From Otatea glauca (taxonomy: Eukaryota; Streptophyta; Magnoliopsida; Poales; Poaceae), in the NCBI GenBank assembly GCA_036346275.1, contig CM070725.1:17040216-17104215 (forward strand): DNA of 64,000 nt, read 5' to 3'. The position numbers were made by a program, and so were the translations under genes. Below are positions 1-10,747 of the stretch, piece after piece; position 1 is the first letter of the stretch; every line of letters starts with the position of its first letter. The notes under the pieces were generated by a model. The model was given only the letters and a program-made list of their open reading frames with translations, made no database searches and was not told the origin of the DNA.

Positions 1-792
1 TTCTTAAAGTGCGTAAACGCGTGACTTGCGCTATTTAGTTTTGATTGGCTTCGTTCTTGTTGCCAAGGATGAAAGATTCTTTGGATGAATCTCCTATAGA
101 TCATATCCCAATCATCTAGGCAATCTACAACCTCTTCTATTCAGTTTTGCAAGAAACCAATTTCTGTGCCTAGTTTTCAAATGGTGTTTCTATTTGTTTG
201 AAGGGTTGTTTCTTCGTGTACTTACTTGCTGTGATTTGTGGAGAGTCATCCAAGGATATTCTGACTATCAACTCCCACCAGCAAGTTACGGGTGAAGTCT
301 GTGTTCGTGACTCTGTTTTTGGTGTTGCATTTGTTAAAGCGAAAAGGACGGAACCTTGGTATTAATTCCTTCGATTGTTGATTGAAATAGGTTCTGACAT
401 CCTTTGGGAGGTGCACACCAATTTTCGCTTTTGGATCACCGATCAAAAGTTACATCGATTTGCTTTTGAGATCGTGCTGATTTTTCTATTCACCCGAGTA
501 TCGTTCATCCGACCACTTGGTCGGGAGTCTCTGCTCACCCGACCACTTTAGGTCGGGAGTATCGTCATCCGACCGGTCTTTGGTCGGGGTCTTGTTCACC
601 GAACACTATTCATTCCGAGTATCGCTCATCCGACCTCAGTGAGGTCGGGGTACTGCTCATCCGACAGAAATACCCGACCAAAGGCGTTTCTTTACGGTCT
701 TTTGGTGGTTTGAATTTTAGGGGGAGAGTTTATTCGAAAATTTTATTTGGCTCCTATTCACCCCCCCTCTAGTCGCCTTTTTCGATCTTTCA
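1..792 (+). mobile_element. 3' part of a Sirevirus-like Copia LTR
   Basis: The stretch ends in a run of seven C followed by CTCTAGTCGCC and then TTTCA at 792, the usual 3' end of many grass Copia (Sirevirus-type) LTRs. No primer-binding site follows, and hAT coding sequence resumes directly, so this is the outer end of a 3' LTR or a solo LTR. From about 505 to 680 there are short hairpins built on CCGAC...GTCGG (for example around 511, 538, 568 and 631). The left part of the element lies outside the window, so neither target duplication nor full length can be judged. No coding is supported inside it. Confidence 0.65.
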
Positions 793-1760
793 AGTCTCTA
801 GGTATGGTGAGAGATGATCTATAGCCGTCTTGTTAGCTGATGCATTGTCAAGAGTGATAGAAATAATTCTACTTTCTATTTTAAAGTCAGTAATAACATT
901 AATACACGGTTAGCGATAGCCTCTCCGGTGTGTGACTTGGAGATTGGCCTAAACCCTATAACCCTTTTGTTTAGTACGTAGTCGTCGTCTAACTAATGCA
1001 CAACAACACTAATATAGATTGTTCTTTGATGAGAGGAAGTCCATATATCTGATGTTAAGTCAAAGGAAAAACTAATTGTCATGAATGTCTGTTTCAACAT
1101 TTCTAGTTCATTTGAAAACATTTTATAAATGTCAAGTATAGTTGTTCTTCTACTAACATGTTGGTATTGTGAGCAAAAATCACGTTGCACCATTCTTTCA
1201 AAATTAGAACTCTCACCCATTCTAAGTGAAAGATCCTCTGTAACTATGTAACATGCAAGTTTGTCTCTAACTACATTGGCGTTGTATACCCATATACTTA
1301 CCAAACTATCAGTGTTGAAGTTGAGCTGTGTCTAGAAACCCTCGCCCAGCCTCTATCCAGCCAATATCTTCTTCAAGCATGTCTCTGCGTGTCTCTTCAG
1401 ATGACCTGTTCCACCACATGCATGTGCAAATAATTTAGCTTGACAGTATTTGCAAATAGCATACACTATCTCACGCCCATCCATAATTTCAACGGTTCTA
1501 TGCATATGTTGCCAGCACCACGCCTGTCGACTGCAGGATATGGACGCCTGTCCCGGCTGCACCGATGTAGCGGCATCCAAACTCGGTGCATCCGGAATGT
1601 ACGATGCATACACAATGCCATGCATACCGTCTAGATGACGATCATCCATGCTATAGTCTCCCATGCTGGGGGAGAGTTGGCGCAGATCGATCTCTTGATC
1701 CCAACGAGAGGGACTTGAAGAGCGAGGGTGTGCTCTCCTTCTCTTGCTCTTGCTAAACAT
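793..1760 (-). pseudogene. hAT transposase, N-terminal half (BED zinc finger), truncated
   Basis: Reading the minus strand from ATG 1760, about 80 residues of low-complexity sequence lead to a BED-type finger (VWQHM-like WCWQHMHRTVEI, then CKYC, then GTGHLKRHAETC) around 1500-1380. After a frame break near 1350 the catalytic core begins: VRDKLACYIVTEDLSLRM, SRRTTILDIYKMF and FDLTSDIWTS (the family's LTTDLWTS motif) at 1304-1000. In another frame, around 870-800, is ITLDNASANKTAIDHLSPY, the hAT TLDNASAN motif. The rest of the protein, including the dimerisation domain, is cut off by the LTR at 792. I chose the start at 1760 rather than an upstream ATG at 1997 because a TATA box lies between them. 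Family: hAT (Ac-like). Not functional. Confidence 0.85.
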
Positions 1761-1910
1761 TTTATTTCGTGGCGGGAGAGCAAAAAAATGAGAGCAAATA
1801 GAGAGTAAACAGAGCGAACAAATAAAAGAACAAGCGGATATGCTAAGCAAATGAGAGAGTGAGGGAGATGTGCTGACGTGCTGAATAAATGGGAGCGCTC
1901 GAGCTGCTGA

Positions 1911-1918
1911 TTTTATAG
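1911..1918 (-). promoter_or_regulatory. TATA box of the hAT transposase
   Basis: CTATAAAA on the minus strand, about 150 bp upstream of the ATG at 1760. It implies a transcription start near 1880 and a CT-rich leader. It excludes the further upstream ATG at 1997 as start. Confidence 0.5.
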
Positions 1919-2158
1919 CGATTAGTGAGCAAATACCCATTGCAATCATGTACGGCTGCGTGGGATGGACATTAAAACTAACTTTATTTCTTTTCACGCA
2001 TCACATCACTGTCATTTTCTGTTGGTCTCTGAATGTTGCGAGAGAGAAAAATCTGAAAATTGAGTGTGTTGCTTTATGTCTTTCAATGTGTCATGTCACT
2101 GTCTAAAGAGAGACGTTGAAATTTTTGCACATTGAGATTATGGCCGTTGAGAGAAAAT

Positions 2159-2470
2159 TTCCCCCTCTCTCTCTCTCCCTCCCCCTCCCTCTCCTTTTCT
2201 CTCAGGCCGATCACCCCCTAGTCCCGCACCGCCTCAATCCTGCCCCCCTCTCTCCTCTCTCTCTCCCCCTCCATCTATTTTTTTTCTCTCGGCCGATCGC
2301 CCCCTTTATTCCCGTGCGGCCACGCGCGCCACCTCGATCCTAACCCCCCCTCGCTCTCTCCTCTCTCTGTCCCCCTCCCTCTCTTTTTTTCTCTCGGGCC
2401 TCCTTCTCCCCATCCTCGCTCCTCCCTCTCCTTCCCCACCACCCCCGACGGTCCAGCCTCCTTCTCCACC
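2159..2470. repeat. Degenerate polypyrimidine tandem repeat
   Basis: Three imperfect units of roughly 90-105 bp, each with a CCCTCTCTC-type run, a T run, CTCTCGG and a GATCGCCCC-like segment (CTCTC-GG blocks near 2199, 2285 and 2391). Reading frames across it are low-complexity P/L/S on one strand and R/G/E on the other and are not genes. It may be 5' sequence of the hAT element. Confidence 0.6.
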
Positions 2471-2800
2471 ACCCCGCGCGTGGAAGATGAAATGACTGCG
2501 TCGCCTCCCTCATCTCCGCACCGCCCCATTGCCTCCCTCCTCCCCTCTCCACTGCGGCGGTCGAGGCTACACGACGCGGGTGGCGAAGCGGGCAAGGCGG
2601 CACGACGGCTACGGGAGGCCAGACGTGGCGGCGCGGCGTGCATGGTTGGCCAGGCAAGCCGAGGCGGCGGGCGCAGGAGGCGGCACTACGCGCAGTGGGG
2701 CGGGCAGATGGCGAGGCGAGGCGGTGGCGCGAGATGTGAGGCGCGCGGCCGCGTGCCTCGCCGAGGCCCCGCCGCGAAGGCGCCTATGCCCGCCATCTTT
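2471..2800. other. GC-rich stretch, no recognisable gene
   Basis: GC-rich sequence open in several frames on both strands. All translations are Arg/Gly/Ala-rich and match no family I know. Open frames are expected by chance at this composition. Confidence 0.5.
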
Positions 2801-2920
2801 GGCGTGCCTTCGTGCCGTGCCGGGCCGTGCCGCCCATCGTGCCCAGTTCGCGAGCGCGGCACGGCCCGAGCTACAGTACCGTGCCGATATGGCATGGTTC
2901 ACTTCGTGCCAGGCCGGACT
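2801..2920. repeat. GTGCCG/CGGCAC motif cluster (hAT subterminal type)
   Basis: Clustered direct and inverted copies of GTGCCG, GGGCCGTGCC and CGGCACGGCCCG. Such clusters are typical of the subterminal regions of grass hAT elements, and the transposase relic lies about 1 kb to the left on the opposite strand. I could not find terminal inverted repeats or an 8-bp duplication. Confidence 0.45.
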
Positions 2921-2949
2921 TTGGGTTAGACTGTGTCCTCTGTATCTCG

Positions 2950-3365
2950 GGCTGGCAAAAAAACTTGACCCGATGCTCACTTCTAGTACTGTTCACCATC
3001 AGCACCAAGAAAACCAATGCGGCAGGGTGATGCTCTCCCATTTCTAAAGTTTTTCTCTCGAAATTTCTACCCTCCTGGCCTCATGCAAGGCTGCAACTAT
3101 AGCCACGCATGGAAGTCCTGAGCGTACTACACGGTACGGCAACTGCTTTTTCTCGGAGTTAGACGACCTGTTGGTCAAAGTCTTTGCATCCTCGTCAATA
3201 AAGATGGCTCATTTTGATAATAAAAAAGGATGGCACAAGTTGTTGTCCAGATTTTGAACTGTGTTTGTAGACTTTCAGTCAACTACCAGTGTGTAGCTAA
3301 CTCCAGTATTTAGCTGCGTGCATCTCACGAAACGGAGATATATAATATTTTATTATTTTAAAACA
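2950..3365. other. Non-coding, no feature seen
   Basis: Mixed-composition sequence without recognisable coding, repeats or RNA genes. Confidence 0.5.
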
Positions 3366-3590
3366 AAACTAACTCCTCTCTACACATGCACGTACAATAC
3401 ATGTAACAAACATTAAAAAATATCAGAATTGCTACACAACACTCCGATAATATTTTTGTAATTTATAATCTTCCATTATCTTTGTAAAAAAAGCTAACTC
3501 CTCTCTACACATGCACGTACAGTAGAGTTTAACAAACATTAAAAAAAATCAGAATTGCTACACAACACTCAGATAATATTTGTGTAATTT
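3366..3590. repeat. Tandem duplication, about 125-bp period
   Basis: A unit containing CTAACTCCTCTCTACACATG starts at about 3369 and again at about 3494. Both copies continue through ACAAACATTAAAAAA, TCAGAATTGCTACACAACAC and GATAATATT. A few substitutions and small indels separate them. Confidence 0.8.
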
Positions 3591-3930
3591 CTTCAGAATT
3601 TTTTTATTTTAAGACATGCTTGGAAAGTCTTGCATTGTAGGTAGAGATTGGCTACTTCAGACTTGTGATCCTGCTACTGATGGCGGCCTGGCTTTTCCAG
3701 CTCGGAACAGTAGCCACTTTTCGGACCTTTATTCACCTTTTCCCACAGTCGCGGAAAACGCCTCCACAAGGTAACAAGACGATGATATGATACAGATTGT
3801 TGACGGGGGAAGGGGTGTGTTGGCGTCATAGGTCTCTTGGTTAACATCCCAACTCCAACTGTATGCAAAGTGTAGTGTGTTTGGCATCATGAGAGTTTTC
3901 TGTAGGATATGTGTAGGTACGTCGACTTTT
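3591..3930. other. Non-coding, no feature seen
   Basis: Nothing recognisable on either strand; short open frames here overlap each other and lack similarity to known proteins. Confidence 0.45.
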
Positions 3931-3931
3931 C

Positions 3932-4301
3932 GGTGGCCTTTGGATATGGGAAAATGGGCAGTGGCAATGGAAAATAATGGGCGGTTAGATTTAATCCATT
4001 GTTTAGTTGCATGATTTGAGAAATAGGGCGGGGTTTTGAAATGGGATATGGGGCGGGCCTTATATCCGAGTGGGTAAAAATAGTGAAACTTACCCCCCCA
4101 AAAAAAGTTGTCCTTCATATGCTAACATTCTCACCCTTTTGAAGAGGGCAAAATGGTCACTAAATTTATATCCCCAAGCCCAAACCCAACCCATACCAAA
4201 CAAGATGATAAAAAAACGTCTCATATCCGTAGCCCATACCCACCTCCATACATCCCACTTCATAACCCTTTTCCATTCCTATCGGCTATCCAAACACCTC
4301 C
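3932..4301. mobile_element. Possible fold-back/MITE-like element
   Basis: The left edge reads GGTGGCCTTTGGATATGGG. The right edge, reverse-complemented, reads GAGGTGTTTGGATAGCC. Between them, GGG-rich tracts on the left mirror CCC-rich tracts on the right (TATGGG against CCCATA). Length is about 370 bp. The inverted repeats are imperfect and no target duplication is clear. Confidence 0.35.
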
Positions 4302-4319
4302 TTTGAGTGACTGGAGCAT

Positions 4320-5556
4320 AGTTCAAAATTCAGGCGCAATTTCAGAAAATTTGTTTGAGATTTCGGATTTCGGCCAGAGATAAGATTCAAAATCCCAACC
4401 GGATAAAAAAAATTCAAATTGCTACATTACTTTCGGAAATTTCACCGAAATCTTGAGATTTTTTACTAGATTTGACTTTTGAGTACTGAATTTGGGTCAA
4501 TAATAACCCTTAAGAATTCCATCTTCCATGAACATTTCTTGAGATCCGGATTTTTAAGACGTTTTATAAAAATAACAGAAACACTGTCAGACTTTTATAA
4601 CATTTTACAAGCTTAATCGTGCTCTGAAAAATTTATGATACCTACCATATTTAGCAGTCTAGTATCGTATAGAATTTTTTTCAAAAAAATTGAATTTCAT
4701 TTGTTATATTTAAAAATTGAAAAACAGAACGAACATAACTGAGATAGTAACATTGTCAGAATTTTATAAATTCGCTCGAGTGTTATCATGATCCAAAATT
4801 TTTAGGAGAGCTTAAGAATTGCCTCAGAACCCTTTTATAAAATTTTTAAAAATTTTAAACTTGTTTTGGTTGCTTAATCAAATATATGGAAGCAATACAT
4901 GTAGCACCGTAAGGCTTTTATCAGGACAGTAGCACTTTCACAATTTTTGAAAATTCCTCAATCTTGATCATCATCTCAAAAATTTATGAAAATATTAATG
5001 ATGCTTTAAGACCAACCAATTTTTTAAAATTCTAACATGCTTTGAATCATTTTTCATTCGGTTGAAATTTACTGATGAGCCTTCAGTAGCACTGTCTGAA
5101 TTTTTGAAAACTTCTCAATCTTGATCATCATTTGCAAATTTTATATGAATATTATTGTGGTGTCAATAAAAATTTTATAACGTGGTTTACATACACTATT
5201 TTCCATTCGGTTGAAATTTGCTAGTCATCTTTTTATTAAGATAGTAGCATTATCAAAAAATTTAAAAATTTGTTAGGCTTGGTAATCATCTAAAATTTTT
5301 ATGAAAATATTAGTGATGTGTCAAGACCATCCAAAAACAATTTCAAAATTTTTTAACATCATTTCAACTATTTTTCACTCGATTGAATTTTACCGAGATT
5401 TCAGCAATTTCGGCAAAAGTTTCGGTTCAAAAATTCTGGATTTCAAATTTTCTTCTTGAATAATCCTGGATTTCTTCCAAAATTTCGAGATTTCATCAAA
5501 ATTTCAGATTTCGCCCACCTCCGAGATGTGAACCGAAAACGAAATTTCAAACCTTG
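4320..5556. repeat. Left arm of a large AT-rich inverted repeat
   Basis: This arm and 6864-7975 are inverted copies. The outer ends share GGATTTGACTT and CAATAATAACCC-like blocks; the inner ends share CGAAAACGAAATTT followed by CCTTGGA. Within the arm, degenerate units of about 150-160 bp repeat in tandem, each with TTGATCATCAT, ATGAAAATATTA and CATTCGGTTGAAATTT (units near 4938, 5101 and 5261). No coding capacity is apparent. Confidence 0.65.
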
Positions 5557-6863
5557 GACTGGAGGGTGGTTTAGAAAAGACTACCAGATATGTATGTGAC
5601 CTCAGTGTTTTTAGCCCGCGCCAGGTTTTCGTCTGAATACTACCTTTCCTAACGTTGGAAGGAATCCCGGCACCAGGCCGGTTTGAGCTGGCTCGAGCCA
5701 AGCCGAAAAAAAATTACATTTAGGCCATTTTTAGAAAAAATATTAAGTTTAGGTCATTTTGTCCATTTTTTACAAAAAATAGGCTCTTAAGCCGAAAAAA
5801 ATAAGTTTAGGTCTTTTTTTTTCAGAAATAGGACTCCAACTAAATACTAAAAAAATAGTTTCGTTTAGATCGTTTTTACCGTCTTTTTCGAAAAGGACAT
5901 TTCATTTCAGCGGAATCGCAAATCCTTCGTGAGAGGACCTCGAATAAATGAAAAAAAAACGCAAATACATTTATATCCTTTCAACCGTTGCGCCGAATAA
6001 ATGCGAAAAAATGCAGATACGTTTTGTATCCTATCAACCATTTCGCATGTTTCCTCGATTTGCTCGTGTAGAGCGTTTTTATCATTTTTTGCAAAAAGGA
6101 CCTTTCGTTTCAGCAAAATCGCAGATCCTTTATGAGGGGACCCCGAATAAATACAAAAAAAACGCAGATACATTTATATCCTTTCAACCGTTTCGCCGAA
6201 CAAATACGAAAAAACACAATTACGTTTGTATCCTTTCAACCATTTCACGTGTTTTCTCGATTTGCTCGCGTAAAGAGCGTCAGTCACGCGTTTTTTCGAT
6301 TTGCTCGTGTGAGTGGCAGCGGCGCCGCGACCACTTATCTACTTAGGCTTGAGTTTTCGCAGCCTCAGCACAATTGGCATAATTGTCCGGACATCATAGT
6401 TTCATGGCATTTGCTAAGACAGACTGCTAAATAAAAAGGCTATGCCCGATACTAATATGAAACAGTGGTGTTCTGCCACTGGACAACGCAATGATTGAAA
6501 ATTACTCGTTTTCGAATCTTGAAGAAAGAAGGGGTGTGAAATCCCCTCCATAGTCCGTACTCCCTCCCAAGTCCCTACCACAAAATTTCGGTTATTTTGC
6601 TATCCTTTGTTTTTTTTTTGCAAGTTCGAAAATTGAGTTCAAATTCAAATCTTGAGGTCAGCTGCAAATTTTGCTGCAAGTTTCATCTATATTCAATATA
6701 CAGTTCATCTCCACCATTTTTATAACCTTTTCTCAAAATTCTAAACTTTCAGCATAATTGGAACCGAAACGACCTTTTGTCACCCAACGAAAAATTTTCC
6801 AATGTGTTGGATCCTACTCTCTTCTATCTCTCCAATTAATTTGTTCAATGTGTTGGATCCTGT
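5557..6863. other. Spacer between the arms of the inverted repeat
   Basis: It contains the 203-bp tandem duplication at 5891-6300 and, at about 6799 and 6845, a direct repeat of CAATGTGTTGGATCCT. Several short AT-rich open frames are non-coding in appearance. No transposase is visible. Confidence 0.5.
5891..6300. repeat. Tandem duplication, 203-bp period
   Basis: Unit 1 starts at 5891 and unit 2 at 6094. Both read AAAAGGAC, TTTCAGC, ATCGCA, ATCCTT, GAATAAAT, ACATTTATATCCTTTCAACC and CTCGATTTGCTCG in order. The last motif also recurs near 6297. Confidence 0.8.
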
Positions 6864-7975
6864 CTCCAAGGATTCAAATTTCGTTTTCGGATTAAATTTC
6901 GCCTGTGACCGAAATCCAAAATTTCGCCGAAATCTCGGTATTTCGAAAAATCTCGGTCGAAATTCAAATCCGGTCCGTTTTAAACCGAAAAAATCCGAAA
7001 TTCGGCCGGTTTTCTCAAAATTTCGAGCAAAATATCCAAAATTTCGGTAGTTTTGCACTCGCTAAAAAGTGGGTCAAACGATGACGAAAATTTTTGAAAT
7101 TTTTATGGAGAGTCCTGACACATTTGTGATATTTCTGTAAATATTTCATATAATTACGAAGTATGTGGAATTTTTAACAATTCAAACATTGATACTGTCC
7201 TGAAAACGTTGACCAGTAATTTTGAAGTGAATGAAAAATAGGACAAACCACGTTAGAAATATATGAATTTTTTTGCATGATTATGATGCATTAATACTGT
7301 TCCTATAAAACTTTCAATTGATTATCAGGCTTTATGAATTTTTGAAAATTTGGACATTGCTACTGTCCTGTTAAAAGCCTTACCGGCAAATTTGAATAAA
7401 ATGAAAAATGGTTCACACCACGTTAGAAAATTTTTAAGATTTTTGTGGATGGTCCTGATGTATATTTAATGTTTCCATAAGAGTTTTAGGTGATTATCAC
7501 ACACGAGAAAATTTATAAAATTCTGACAAGGTTACTGTCCCAATTATGTTCATTTTATTTTTTTATTTTTTAGAGATAACAAATGAAGTTAAATTATTTT
7601 CAAATTTTCTATGTATGATCATAAACTACTAAATATAGTACTATAAATTGTTCAGATCATTATCAAGCTTTTCGAATTTTATAAAATTCCAACAGTATTT
7701 CTACCAAAATTTTAAAATGTCCCAAAAATAAGTTTTTCGACAAATTATCATCAAAGACCCCTTTTTTATGGGTTATTGATGTAATTGAAGTCAAATCCGG
7801 CCATAAAAAAGCAAAATCCGGATTTTACTTCATGAAATTTCACCCGATTTGGTTGAAATTTAAGCGGTTTTGGCAGAATTTTCGCTGAAAAAAATGAAAG
7901 TGTTGTAGCATTTTCAAATTTTCTCCTTTAGATCTCGTGGGGGCCTGAAATCCAAAATTCGACGAAATTTCTATC
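6864..7975. repeat. Right arm of the large AT-rich inverted repeat
   Basis: Inverted counterpart of 4320-5556. Repeated blocks are CACGTTAGAAA (7246, 7421), TACTGTCCTG (7192, 7366) and AATGAAAAAT (7229, 7396), the complements of left-arm blocks. Together with the left arm it outlines a 3.65-kb fold-back structure. No target duplication was found at its outer edges. Confidence 0.65.
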
Positions 7976-8229
7976 CTTGCCTTTCTCATGCCTGGGCTCC
8001 AAAGAAAAATTCTTAGCCCCTCGGTGCTGGCTAGAACTATACAACCAGCTCCAAATCCTAAAAAAAATTCTGAGCACCAGATTTTCCCTCACATTGCACC
8101 TGGCCTAAATAGAGTTGTATTTGTTAGACAACTCTAGTATATTTGATTGAAGATACAATTGTCCTTCTTATACAACTGTAACAACTCTCGTATTTACATG
8201 TGTGTAACAATCTGCGGCCCAAAAATCAA
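7976..8229. other. Non-coding, no feature seen
   Basis: AT-rich sequence between the fold-back and the Tourist-type MITE, nothing recognised. Confidence 0.4.
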
Positions 8230-8232
8230 TAA

Positions 8233-8517
8233 GGGTGTGTTTATTTGCCTGTATGATGCCTGAATCGCATGAGTGGATGCAAATGTATCTGTTAGACACG
8301 TGTTTGATTTCCTGTTCATCCAGGCCAGGTGGATGCAATTGTACCCACTCATGCATGATGAAGGAAATATAGAAATTGGGCTTCTCTCCAATACAGGCCC
8401 GTGATATGCATAAACAAGCAACCAAACAACTCAACTTGTATCACTCATGCAGACCAAAGCTAGCCTCGATGACTTATACGGGACAGACTAGTATGGTGCA
8501 GACAACCAAACACATCC
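8233..8517. mobile_element. Tourist-type MITE (PIF/Harbinger), 285 bp
   Basis: It is bounded by TAA on both sides (8230-8232 and 8518-8520), the target duplication preferred by PIF/Harbinger elements. The terminal inverted repeats are GGGTGTGTTTATTTGCCTG on the left and, reverse-complemented, GGATGTGTTTGGTTGTCTG on the right. No coding capacity, so it would be moved by a transposase encoded elsewhere. Confidence 0.8.
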
Positions 8518-8520
8518 TAA

Positions 8521-9251
8521 TAGCTCAGCCCACCCACAGGGCTGGCATGCATATATAGCTTCTTACTTGAATTTTCGTCCTCGCTTCGCCCAACCTGAAA
8601 GTGTTAGGATTTAGACCAACAATTATTATATACTAAACTCAATGTAAACTAGCAATATGGTACAAATGAGTAGGGTATTACAATATGATTAATCTTGACA
8701 CAGGGGTCCTGACAATTTAAAAAAGAAAAGAAAAGATAAACACTTATTGTAACGATCTAGACATAGACAACTAGTGCTTCAAAGACATTGTTTTGAACAA
8801 GCATCACAACCACAAGATAAGCTAATGGAACCCATACTAAGAACAAGCAGCTCTTGAATCAGAAAGTTGTTACGCCCTTAATTAAAGACGATCCGTAGGC
8901 TCTACTACCGCGTGCAAGCGTTTTTGGAGCACCAGCATCTTCCATGGCTGCACGAAGGATAAAGTTCTATAAGCCACGTAGAGTGGCGATGAACACAAAA
9001 GTATATCGAAAAGCCACGTCATTAAGCAAGGACCACGTCGTTAAGTAAAATTATTCTACCACGTGGAACACAAAAGATAAACATTGAAAAACTATGGTTC
9101 TAACGAATTTTATTGTGTCTAAAATTAAGTAAATAAGGGCACATGGTAACAATCATTTAGTTCGTCGTCTAAGGAGCAGCAGCAGGAGCAGGAGAAAATG
9201 AAAAAGAAGAGCACTCAGCATATGCTCGTTATCACCGGTTGGAGTTTTGTT
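8521..9251. other. Non-coding, no feature seen
   Basis: No similarity to known genes or elements. CCACGT motifs recur between 8970 and 9070 (8974, 9012, 9033 and 9058), the only local repetition noted. Confidence 0.45.
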
Positions 9252-9528
9252 AAGGCATCTCCAATGGTAGGTGCTCTTACACAGATTCTTAAAGAAATAG
9301 AATATAATCACATAATTAATCACCTTAATTCATAAGTTTATTGTTCTCTCCTCTAATGCAAAAGGTGCTTAATTATATGGTTGCAATACCTATTAACTGG
9401 AGGATATACAAGCATAAACACATGTTAAGCACGTCGGTGCTGCAAGATTAGCACCTAATTTACTCTAGGTGACAAGGAAAAGAAGTATTCTAAACACCCC
9501 TCCAAACATCTGCATTGGAGATGGCCTT
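9252..9528. mobile_element. MITE with AAGGC(C)ATCTCCAATG ends, 277 bp
   Basis: The left end AAGGCATCTCCAATGG and the right end, reverse-complemented AAGGCCATCTCCAATGC, form a clear terminal inverted repeat around a 277-bp non-coding core. This terminus is common among grass MITEs. I could not settle the target duplication, so the superfamily is left open. Confidence 0.7.
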
Positions 9529-9879
9529 GCAGTTCCCCCAAATCCACATATGTCATGTTTACTGTCCAATTCGAATTCCGTACGTGATGAAGATCCAGTC
9601 CCATGTATACGCGGTCTATTTCTGAAAAACCATCTAAGCTCGTCCATACGTCGGATTCGAAACGAAGTAGACATGTGGATTTTGGGGCGAACTTAATGGG
9701 ATCCAAACACAGCACGATCGATGGAAATATTTAATACAATAACACAGACAACAATGACGTACATAAACTTATCAAACAACCACAATACGGCACACGCCAT
9801 ATATATGTGTATATAGAATATTTTTTGAAATAATATTTTTTATTAATTTTCCATAATTAGTACGCTTAAATAAAAAAAT
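9529..9879. other. Non-coding, no feature seen
   Basis: AT-rich sequence leading into the Mutator-like element; nothing recognised. Confidence 0.4.
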
Positions 9880-10102
9880 GCAAAAATAGACCTCTATAGC
9901 CATTTGAAATGGCGATAGAGCCTCTGTTAATATTTTAAATGGCGATAAAGCCTTTGTCGTCAAACGAACGGATAGCAGCGTGGCACATAGGCATCTAGTG
10001 CCGTTCAATTTGGCAATTGAACCTATTGCCAAATCAAATGGCTACAGCATGTAACAATTGATAATTGGAATAGCGACAGAGGAAGCCACACCCTTTGCCA
10101 GG

Positions 10103-10110
10103 CTATAAAT
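10103..10110 (+). promoter_or_regulatory. TATA box of the MULE gene, with leader exon and intron
   Basis: CTATAAAT lies about 35 bp before a purine-rich (AGAGAAGAG) leader spanning roughly 10,140-10,288. The leader ends at a good donor, GGAG|GTGAG (10,289). A matching acceptor, ATTATAG|GT, ends at 10,741, six bases before the first ATG at 10,748. Promoter, leader exon, 5' intron and coding exon is a common layout for plant MULE transposase genes. Confidence 0.55.
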
Positions 10111-10747
10111 CGGTCTTGCCGGCTAGCTTCTGTCGCCAGTCAGGCCAAGCAAATAGAAGAGAGAAGAGAAAGGAGATGAGAGGAGAGAAAGAGAAGAGAA
10201 GAGAAAAAGCAAAGAAAGAGAAGAGGAAAGGAAACGGGCAGGGGAGGAATAGGAGAAGGACAAGAAGAGGAGAAGCTCCATTTTGGAGGTGAGTTATTTA
10301 TTTTTTAAAGTATTTTTTTGAGCAATGTGGTAGGTTAGTAAACGAAAAAATTAGAACTGTAGTTGTAATTTATATATATATTTATTTTGATTAGTTTGTC
10401 GTAGTAGTTAGTTGTAGTGTGTTGATTGATTTTAGAGAATATATCATTATTTACGTTGTAGCAAAATACAATGTATTCTAGGTAATATATTTATCGATTA
10501 TGTACTTTGGTAAAATTAATTTTAATCCATTTTACGCAAAAAAAATTCTAGCAACATTTTTCATAGGGTCCATTACCAGTAGTTAGTTATAATGCACGTA
10601 TTAATTTAAGAAAAATAGATATGGTAGTTAGATGTATTTGAAGCACTTTTAGTCGTATATTGCATAATAGCACCATACAATGTATTTATGTAATCGAATG
10701 AGTAGTTGTTGTTAACATCAAATTATTTGATGAAATTATAGGTAGGT

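Noticed and set aside
2275..3047. Overlapping GC-rich open frames of 100-170 codons on both strands
   Set aside because: Arg/Gly/Ala/Pro-rich, mutually overlapping, no family similarity; expected by chance in GC-rich DNA.
9455..9715. Overlapping frames around 9.5-9.7 kb on both strands
   Set aside because: They begin within the MITE and have no coding features.
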